DNA from: Pseudomonas cremoris
Lineage (GTDB): Bacteria; Pseudomonadota; Gammaproteobacteria; Pseudomonadales; Pseudomonadaceae
Length of the DNA stretch: 64,000 nt
Reading direction: 5' to 3'
Assembly: GCF_014230465.1 (NCBI RefSeq)
Contig: NZ_JAAXCY010000006.1
Coordinates: 248,001-312,000 of the forward strand
Shown here: one piece after another, positions 58,660 to 64,000 of the stretch
Numbering within the stretch: position 1 is the first letter of the stretch
How the letters are laid out: the number at the start of each line of letters is the position of its first letter
Translations under genes and position numbers: made by a program
The notes under the pieces: model-generated
Database searches by the model: none
What the model was told of the DNA's origin: nothing
Seen by the model: the letters and a program-made list of their open reading frames with translations, nothing else

Positions 58660-59490
58660 TCATAGACGGACCTGTCCTTCGTATACGCGCGAGGCCGGCC
58701 CGGTCATCATCACCGGGTGGCCTGGGCCTGCCCATTCGATGGACAAACGTCCACCGGGCAGGTCGATCAACAGCGGCGAATCCATCCACCCCTGGCTGAT
58801 CGCGGCCACGGCAGCGGCGCAAGCACCGGTACCGCAAGCCTGGGTTTCGCCAGCGCCGCGTTCCCACACGCGCAATTGCGCACGGGAACGGTCGATCACC
58901 TGCAGGAAGCCCACATTGACCCGTGCCGGAAAGCGCGGGTGGTGTTCGATTTTCGGCCCCAATTCATGCACGGGCGCGTTGTTGATGTCGTTGACCCGCA
59001 GCACCGCATGGGGGTTGCCCATGGACACGGCTGCCAGGTCGACGACCTGGCCGTCGACGTCGACCGCATAGCTGGTGGCCTGCTCGGTGGCCTGGAACGG
59101 AATGTCCGCCGGCACCAGGCGTGGCGCGCCCATGTTGACGCTGATCTGGCCGTCGCTGCGGATATCCAGTTCGATCACGCCGCTTTTGGTCTCGACGCGG
59201 ATCTGCCGCTTGGCGGTCAGGCGCTTGTCCAGCACAAAGCGCGCAAAGCAGCGTGCACCGTTGCCGCACTGTTCCACTTCGGAACCGTCGGAGTTGAAGA
59301 TCCGGTAACGGAAATCCACTTCCGGGTTGCTCGGCGCTTCGACGATCAGCAACTGGTCGAAACCAATGCCGGTGTGTCGGTCGCCCCACTGTTTGGCGTG
59401 CTTGGGCAGGATGTGCGCGTGCTGGCTGACCAGGTCGAGGACCATGAAATCATTGCCCAGCCCGTGCATCTTGGTAAAACGCAGCAGCAT
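58660..59490 (-). CDS. dapF: Diaminopimelate epimerase
   Basis: A 276-residue cofactor-free epimerase converting LL- to meso-diaminopimelate for peptidoglycan and lysine. Both active-site cysteines are present: [15 protein letters not shown] (about residues 69-83) and [16 protein letters not shown] (about 214-229). [20 protein letters not shown] is the normal start. It begins three bases after lysA, so the two lysine-branch genes are coupled. Confidence 0.97.
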   Translation of the reverse strand: MLLRFTKMHGLGNDFMVLDLVSQHAHILPKHAKQWGDRHTGIGFDQLLIVEAPSNPEVDFRYRIFNSDGSEVEQCGNGARCFARFVLDKRLTAKRQIRVETKSGVIELDIRSDGQISVNMGAPRLVPADIPFQATEQATSYAVDVDGQVVDLAAVSMGNPHAVLRVNDINNAPVHELGPKIEHHPRFPARVNVGFLQVIDRSRAQLRVWERGAGETQACGTGACAAAVAAISQGWMDSPLLIDLPGGRLSIEWAGPGHPVMMTGPASRVYEGQVRL

Positions 59491-59493
59491 GGC

Positions 59494-60741
59494 TTACTCC
59501 GGCAGCAGGCTTTCGCCAGCATACAACTCGGCTACCGTCTCGCGGCGACGCACTTCAAACGCTTGATCACCGTCCACCAGCACCTCGGCGGTACGGCCGC
59601 GGGTGTTGTAGTTGGAGCTCATGACAAACCCGTAGGCACCGGCCGAATGCACGGCCAGCAGGTCGCCTTCTTCCAGGGCTAGCTGACGATCCTTGGCCAG
59701 GAAGTCGCCGGTCTCGCAGATCGGGCCGACGATGTCGTAGGCGCGGGCTTCGCTATTGCGCGGCGTCACGGCAGTGACGTTCATCCAGGCCTGGTACAGC
59801 GCCGGGCGAATCAGGTCGTTCATCGCCGCGTCGACGATGGCGAAATCCTTGTGCTCGGTGTGCTTGAGGTATTCAACCTGGGTCAGCAGCACGCCGGCGT
59901 TGGCAACGATATAGCGGCCCGGCTCGAACATCAGCGTCAGGCCACGGCCTTCGATGCGCTCGCGCACGGCGTTGATGTAGTCAGCGATCTGCGGCGGTTC
60001 TTCATCGCGATAACGCACGCCCACGCCGCCACCGAGGTCGATGTGGTGCAGGTAGATGCCGCATTCGCCGAGGCGGTCGATCAGCGCCAGCAGGCGGTCG
60101 AGGGCATCGAGGAACGGCGGCAGGGTGGTCAGTTGCGAGCCGATATGGCAATCGACGCCCAGCACTTCCAGGTTCGGCAGTTGGGCGGCGCGGATGTACA
60201 CGTCTTCGGCGTCGGCGATGGCGATGCCGAACTTGTTCTCTTTGAGACCGGTGGAAATGTACGGGTGGGTGCCGGCATCGACATCCGGGTTGACGCGCAA
60301 GGAGATCGGCGCGCGAACGCCCATCTCGGCGGCCACGACCTGCAGGCGCTCCAGCTCGTCGGTGGACTCGACGTTGAAGCAATGCACGCCAACTTCCAGG
60401 GCGCGGCGCATGTCTTCGCGGCTCTTGCCGACGCCCGAGAACACGATCTTGTCAGCCTGGCCGCCAGCGGCCAGCACGCGTTCCAGCTCGCCACGGGAAA
60501 CGATGTCGAAACCGGCGCCCAGACGCGCCAGGACATTCAGTACACCCAGGTTGGAGTTGGCCTTGACCGCGTAGCACACCAGGTGTGGAACGCCGTCCAG
60601 TGGGTCGGTGAAGGAGCGATATTGGGCTTCGATATGCGCACGGGAGTACACATAGGTCGGGGTGCCAAAGCGCTCGGCAATCGCGGACAACGCCACGCCT
60701 TCCGCGAACAGCTCGCCGTCCCGGTAGTTAAAAGCGTCCAT
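59494..60741 (-). CDS. lysA: Diaminopimelate decarboxylase
   Basis: A 415-residue PLP enzyme converting meso-diaminopimelate to lysine. The PLP lysine is in HLVCYAVKANSNLGVLNVLARLG (about residues 55-77). Other sites are FNVESTDELERLQ, GGGVGVRYRDEEP, FEPGRYIVANAGVLLTQVEYLK and the CETGDFLAKDR motif with the cysteine that enters the partner active site. It precedes dapF in the operon and follows the lipoprotein gene lptM by nine bases. Confidence 0.97.
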   Translation of the reverse strand: MDAFNYRDGELFAEGVALSAIAERFGTPTYVYSRAHIEAQYRSFTDPLDGVPHLVCYAVKANSNLGVLNVLARLGAGFDIVSRGELERVLAAGGQADKIVFSGVGKSREDMRRALEVGVHCFNVESTDELERLQVVAAEMGVRAPISLRVNPDVDAGTHPYISTGLKENKFGIAIADAEDVYIRAAQLPNLEVLGVDCHIGSQLTTLPPFLDALDRLLALIDRLGECGIYLHHIDLGGGVGVRYRDEEPPQIADYINAVRERIEGRGLTLMFEPGRYIVANAGVLLTQVEYLKHTEHKDFAIVDAAMNDLIRPALYQAWMNVTAVTPRNSEARAYDIVGPICETGDFLAKDRQLALEEGDLLAVHSAGAYGFVMSSNYNTRGRTAEVLVDGDQAFEVRRRETVAELYAGESLLPE

Positions 60742-60750
60742 GGGTTTCCC

Positions 60751-60912
60751 TTAGTAGGTGTCGTGCTTATGCGCTTTGGATTGCGATGTTTGCGCCTGGT
60801 CGTTCGGGTCTTTGCTGTCATCGGGCAGGTACAGCGGGCCTTTTTGACCACAGGCACTAACGAGGCAAGCGACCGCGACGAGCGCAGCAAGGGAAGAGAT
60901 CAGGCGCTTCAT
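60751..60912 (-). CDS. lptM: LptM/YifL-family small lipoprotein
   Basis: A 53-residue lipoprotein read on the minus strand from ATG 60910-60912 to TAA 60751-60753. The signal is [20 protein letters not shown] and the lipid cysteine is residue 21, followed by the family motif [12 protein letters not shown]. Its C-terminus is hydrophilic and ends HKHDTY. LptM (YifL) assists the maturation of the LPS translocon LptD/E in E. coli; its place before lysA-dapF is conserved (lppL in P. aeruginosa). It is the first gene of this long minus-strand run. Confidence 0.93.
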   Translation of the reverse strand: MKRLISSLAALVAVACLVSACGQKGPLYLPDDSKDPNDQAQTSQSKAHKHDTY

Positions 60913-61150
60913 GGCGAAATCCTTGAATATGCATTAATTGCGCCCGAGTATACCGACCACCCGCCAGCTTGCCTATGCGCTGAAATACCCGTCCGGCGGG
61001 GGTTTGCCGAGATAGTCGAGAAGCGGACTAAGCCGGCCGGGGATATTTCATACCGCCAATCGTGATGAAATCGGTATCCTTTGCAATCGGCGAGGCTCGC
61101 CCGTATCGTGCGGCGCTTGAGCAAAACCAGACACTTTTGAGGTTGCCACA

Positions 61151-61483
61151 ATGAGTTTGACCGAAGCCCGTTTTCACGACCTGGTGGATTCGACCCAGCA
61201 GGCGCTGGAAGATATTTTCGACGACAGCGGCCTGGACGTGGACCTGGAAAACTCGGCCGGCGTGCTGACCGTCAAGTTTGAAAACGGCACCCAACTGATC
61301 TTCAGTCGCCAGGAACCTCTGCGCCAGTTGTGGCTGGCCGCACGCACCGGTGGTTTCCACTTCGATTACGACGAAGAAGAAAACCGTTGGGCGCATGACA
61401 CCACCGAGGAACTGCTGAGCGAAATGCTTGCTCGCCTGACCAAGGAACAGTCCGGCGCTGACCTGGATTTCGACGAGATTTGA
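61151..61483 (+). CDS. cyaY: Frataxin-like iron-sulphur assembly protein CyaY
   Basis: A 110-residue frataxin homologue that binds iron and modulates IscS-based cluster assembly. MSLTEARFHDLVDSTQQALEDIFDDSGLDVDLENSAGVLTVKF contains the acidic ridge of helix 1, and LIFSRQEPLRQLWLAARTGGFHFDYDEEENRW the central beta-sheet. It is divergent from lptM-lysA, as in many gammaproteobacteria. A 7-bp inverted repeat ATTTCAT/ATGAAAT (61045-61071) lies in the shared 238-base gap. Confidence 0.95.
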   Translation: MSLTEARFHDLVDSTQQALEDIFDDSGLDVDLENSAGVLTVKFENGTQLIFSRQEPLRQLWLAARTGGFHFDYDEEENRWAHDTTEELLSEMLARLTKEQSGADLDFDEI

Positions 61484-61485
61484 TC

Positions 61486-61704
61486 GTGACTCAGCCTGCA
61501 CCTGTACGCCCGCCCAAGCCGCTGTTCAGCAATGTCAGCCCGGCGGTGCCGTCACCTTGTATCAGTTTGTGTCGCCTGGACGAGGAGAAAGTCTGTCTCG
61601 GTTGCTTCCGTCATGTGGAAGACATCCGGGAATGGCGCTCCGCCGACGATGCACGGCGCCGGGTGATCTGCGCCGAGGCCGAGCAGCGCAGGGCTCGCGC
61701 CTGA
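61486..61704 (+). CDS. DUF1289-domain protein
   Basis: A 72-residue protein; GTG 61486 is chosen as start, three bases after the cyaY stop, with a GAG site nine bases upstream. A TTG at 61480 that overlaps the stop is the alternative. The DUF1289 core is SPCISLCRLDEEKVCLGCFRHVEDIREW (about residues 26-53), with four cysteines in a C-x3-C-x7-C-x2-C pattern that may bind zinc or an iron-sulphur cluster. It is co-directional with cyaY, an iron-sulphur gene, but a functional link is only suggested by position. Confidence 0.8.
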   Translation: MTQPAPVRPPKPLFSNVSPAVPSPCISLCRLDEEKVCLGCFRHVEDIREWRSADDARRRVICAEAEQRRARA

Positions 61705-61772
61705 GGTCGTCTTGTTTATTTGTGACGCTGTGGTAGTGTCCGGCTACGCCTCAACTCATCGAGGCTCGTGAG

Positions 61773-61799
61773 AACCCCGCCTTTTTCTGGCGGGGTTTT
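61773..61799 (+). terminator. Terminator between the DUF1289 gene and rnk
   Basis: AACCCCGCC (61773-61781) pairs with GGCGGGGTT (61789-61797) around a seven-base loop, then TT and a further T-run at 61802. It ends about 40 bases before rnk, so an rnk promoter must lie very close or rnk is reached by read-through. Confidence 0.8.
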
Positions 61800-61835
61800 G
61801 CTTTTTTGTGCAGAAAAAAGGAGTCTGCCTGAATC

Positions 61836-62249
61836 ATGACCACCGCACCGTCCATCATCCTCACCCGCCTTGACGTGCAGCGTCTGGAGCAACTGATCGA
61901 CCGCCTGGGCGACGAGTCTCCCGGTGTCGAAGCGTTGCAAGCCGAACTCGACCGCGCCGAAGACGTGGTTGGCCACGATGAAGTACCTGCGGGTGTCGTG
62001 ACCATGAACTCCAGCGTGCATTGCCGTGAGCAAGGCAGTGGCAAGGACTACCACCTGACCCTGGTCTACCCGAAGCACGCCAATGCCGACGAAGGCAAAA
62101 TTTCGATCCTGGCCCCGGTGGGCAGCGCGTTGCTCGGCTTGCAAGTGGGCCAGCACATCGACTGGCCGGCACCCGGTGGCAAGACCCTCAAGCTGGAATT
62201 GCTCAGCGTGGAAGGCCAGCCCAAAGACGGCGGCGCTTTCCCTCTTTAA
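61836..62249 (+). CDS. rnk: Nucleoside diphosphate kinase regulator Rnk
   Basis: A 137-residue GreA/GreB-C-like protein that binds RNA polymerase. IILTRLDVQRLEQLIDRLGDESPGVEALQAELDRAEDV is the N-terminal coiled coil, and VHCREQGSGKDYHLTLVYPKHANADEGKISILAPVGSALLGLQVGQHIDWPAPGG (about residues 61-115) the FKBP-like C-terminal domain. It raises Ndk levels in several bacteria and is linked to alginate regulation in P. aeruginosa. An AAAGGAG site precedes the ATG. Its stop overlaps the stop of the convergent cyaA by three bases, without a terminator between. Confidence 0.95.
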   Translation: MTTAPSIILTRLDVQRLEQLIDRLGDESPGVEALQAELDRAEDVVGHDEVPAGVVTMNSSVHCREQGSGKDYHLTLVYPKHANADEGKISILAPVGSALLGLQVGQHIDWPAPGGKTLKLELLSVEGQPKDGGAFPL

Positions 62250-64000
62250 AGCTGGCTCAACGCCTCGTTGAGCGACAGCTCCAGCTCGGACTTGTAACGC
62301 AGGTACAGGTTGCTCGGGCTTTGCACATCACCGAGCAGGCCCGACAGGTCCAGGTCGGTGATGTAGCAGCGGTAGCGTTCGGTCTCCTGGCGCTGCCCGA
62401 CGATCTCCTGGGCGACCACGGCAAATAACTGGTCGCCAAACTCCAGCTCGGAGAACTCTCGCTGATTGCAGTACAGGGTAATGCCCACCTGGCCCGGTGC
62501 GGCCTTGCCGATAATCGCCTGTACGTCATAAAACGGTTTGTTCGCCGGATTCTGCGGCGCTGGCCGAGGCTCGATGCCGCGCGCGCGACTGCTGCCCGAT
62601 GGCAACAGTTGGTAATACAAAGTTTGCACCGCGCCCAACGGTTCTTGTGGGTCCAGCGGTGACAGCGCATCCCGACGGTAGATGATCGACTGTAAAAACC
62701 GCTGCAGCGGCGCCAGCAAGCTCTGCTCATCATGAAACGGCAGGCGCTGTTGCCAAAGCGCGTTGAACTCATCCAGCACGTACAGCTCGGCGAAGCCTTC
62801 ATTGACCCGGTAGAACACTTGCACGCAATCGGCCATGCCCATCGGCAGCAGCAGCGCCAGGTCGTGGTCTTCCAGGGCCATCGCGTCCAGGTGCAGCGGG
62901 CTGTAGCTGGCCTGTTCTTCGCTGAGGTAGGCGATCAGCGCGTCTTGGGTTGCCAGGGAGACATGGGTGGCTTGGCCGGGTACCAACTCCATCACGTGAT
63001 AGTGCTGCTGCACTTGCAGCAGGTAACGGTGGTTGGACTGGCCCAGCAGTAGGTTCTGCGCGGTGTCGAAGATCTCTTCCACGCGTTGGGCAATGAACTG
63101 CGCGCGGTTGTGGCAGAAGCAGCGCACCCGCAGGCGCGGCAAGTGATCAGGCGGGAGTTGATTGAGGTAGTCACGCAGGCAGTCGAGCAGGGCGTGGGGG
63201 CCGTCATACCGACTGACCATCACCTCGTTCCAGCTATTGAGAGTGACCTGGTCCAGGGTCAGTACCAGGTTGTCGCGCACACCGGCATAACTCAGGGAGT
63301 CGGTGCGCTCGGTGGTCATGAGGATATTCAGGTCGCGGTGATGCTTGAGCGGGTCGACGCCGACGTTGATCAGCAGCAACACGTCCTCGGGCACTGCCGA
63401 ACGCAGCAGGCGTTCTTCATCGACGCTGGCCAGGGGCAGGGCGATGGTCTGTTGCAGGCTGCCCAACAGGTTAAACAGCTCGAATTCAGTCATGTCGCTG
63501 GTGCCTGGATGTAGTGCCAGGCGGGTGCTGCTGTCGATCACGCCGTTGCGATGGCACCACGTGAGCATTTCCAGCAGGTCTCGGCTGCGTTTGATCGGCG
63601 CGAAGTGTTCCGACTCCTGGGCCGTCAGGTTGCCGTTATACAGGCCCCAGTAATGTTGGCCGGGCTCCTTGCGGTTGGGCGATTGCACCAGGGTCAGGGT
63701 GTCTTCGGCCAGGTCCGGGGCGATGCCGGGGTTGATGAACTCGACCTTGCCCGCCTTGCGTTCAAAGGCGGCGTACAAGCGCCGGCCCAGTACGTTGAGA
63801 TCGCGCTTGTTGATCAGGCTGACGGTCTGCTCGGTGCGGGCGAATTGGGTCAAGAAGCGATAGCTGTAGTTCAGCTCATTGACCAGCGCGCGCCGTTCGG
63901 AGGCCACTTGGCGCACTTTCCACTGGCTGCGACTATCGAGCAACGCCAATTGGCGTTGGTCCCAGCCCCATTCGTGGGCCAGGCGCTCCAGCAGCAAACG
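62246..64000 (-). CDS. cyaA: Class I adenylate cyclase CyaA, C-terminal part (gene runs out of the window)
   Basis: About 584 residues of the class I (enterobacterial type) adenylate cyclase, which is normally about 950 residues; the N-terminal catalytic domain lies beyond base 64000. The present part covers the end of the catalytic region and the regulatory C-terminal domain. Identifying segments are SRSRDLLEMLTWCHRNGVID, LRVRCFCHNRAQFIAQRVEEIFDTAQNLLLG and the ending GDVQSPSNLYLRYKSELELSLNEALSQL. The protein makes cAMP for Vfr-type control. The reading frame is open to the window edge. It is convergent with rnk, as in other Pseudomonas. Confidence 0.95.
   Translation of the reverse strand, partial: RLLLERLAHEWGWDQRQLALLDSRSQWKVRQVASERRALVNELNYSYRFLTQFARTEQTVSLINKRDLNVLGRRLYAAFERKAGKVEFINPGIAPDLAEDTLTLVQSPNRKEPGQHYWGLYNGNLTAQESEHFAPIKRSRDLLEMLTWCHRNGVIDSSTRLALHPGTSDMTEFELFNLLGSLQQTIALPLASVDEERLLRSAVPEDVLLLINVGVDPLKHHRDLNILMTTERTDSLSYAGVRDNLVLTLDQVTLNSWNEVMVSRYDGPHALLDCLRDYLNQLPPDHLPRLRVRCFCHNRAQFIAQRVEEIFDTAQNLLLGQSNHRYLLQVQQHYHVMELVPGQATHVSLATQDALIAYLSEEQASYSPLHLDAMALEDHDLALLLPMGMADCVQVFYRVNEGFAELYVLDEFNALWQQRLPFHDEQSLLAPLQRFLQSIIYRRDALSPLDPQEPLGAVQTLYYQLLPSGSSRARGIEPRPAPQNPANKPFYDVQAIIGKAAPGQVGITLYCNQREFSELEFGDQLFAVVAQEIVGQRQETERYRCYITDLDLSGLLGDVQSPSNLYLRYKSELELSLNEALSQL

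Overview
The window is ordinary core chromosome of a Pseudomonas of the P. fluorescens group. Gene content and order (rubA-rubB-hupA-recG-oxyR, spoT-rpoZ-gmk-yicC, rph-crc-pyrE, coaBC-dut-algC-argB, rpmB-rpmG, dadR/dadA-dadX, pauR, rep, glnK-amtB-sutA, xerC-dapF-lysA-lptM, cyaY, rnk-cyaA) match what I know of Pseudomonas chromosomes. The DNA is GC-rich and the intergenic gaps carry the inverted GGGAGCGGGCTTGCTCGCGAA repeats (REPINs) typical of this group. I see no insertion sequence, prophage, integrase other than XerC, CRISPR array, rRNA or tRNA.

Region by region. Bases 1-2450: the end of a rubredoxin gene and its reductase, the nucleoid protein HU and a small SCP2-like protein. Bases 2500-9340 (minus strand): a YbaK-HDOD protein, RecG, OxyR and the TonB-ExbD-ExbB energy system for TonB-dependent uptake. 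Bases 9530-16000: an epimerase-like SDR, a lipoprotein, RidA, the stringent-response group spoT-rpoZ, then gmk and yicC. Bases 16000-23900: RNase PH, a DUF4870 membrane protein, the catabolite repression protein Crc, pyrimidine (PyrE), arginine (ArgB), alginate/LPS sugar (AlgC), dUTP (Dut) and coenzyme A (CoaBC) genes, and RadC. Bases 23900-26340: a peptide-binding protein and ribosomal proteins L28 and L33. Bases 26400-39130: polyamine and amino-acid catabolism. This holds KauB/PauC, a PauB-like oxidase, the D-alanine system (DadR, DadA, RidA-like, DadX) and the cupin repressor PauR, with an MFS protein, a phospholipase D-type lipoprotein and a MocR regulator between them. Bases 39300-51170: cytochrome c5, a CoA hydrolase/transferase, Xpt, Rep helicase, a GGDEF-EAL protein, a MATE exporter with a divergent LysR regulator, and a chemoreceptor with a FliA-type promoter. 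Bases 51370-64000: a YifB ATPase, UbiK, the nitrogen-regulated glnK-amtB pair, SutA, HAD/XerC/DUF484/DapF/LysA/LptM, CyaY, Rnk and the C-terminal part of adenylate cyclase.

The genes are conventional, so the most useful signals are regulatory. They are an NtrC/sigma-54 control region in front of glnK, a sigma-28 promoter in front of the chemoreceptor, two PuuR-box-like sites in front of kauB with the PauR gene in the same window, and a run of three perfect palindromes between amtB and sutA that looks like an unannotated structured RNA. I found no convincing previously undescribed multi-gene system; the amtB-sutA RNA candidate is the best lead.
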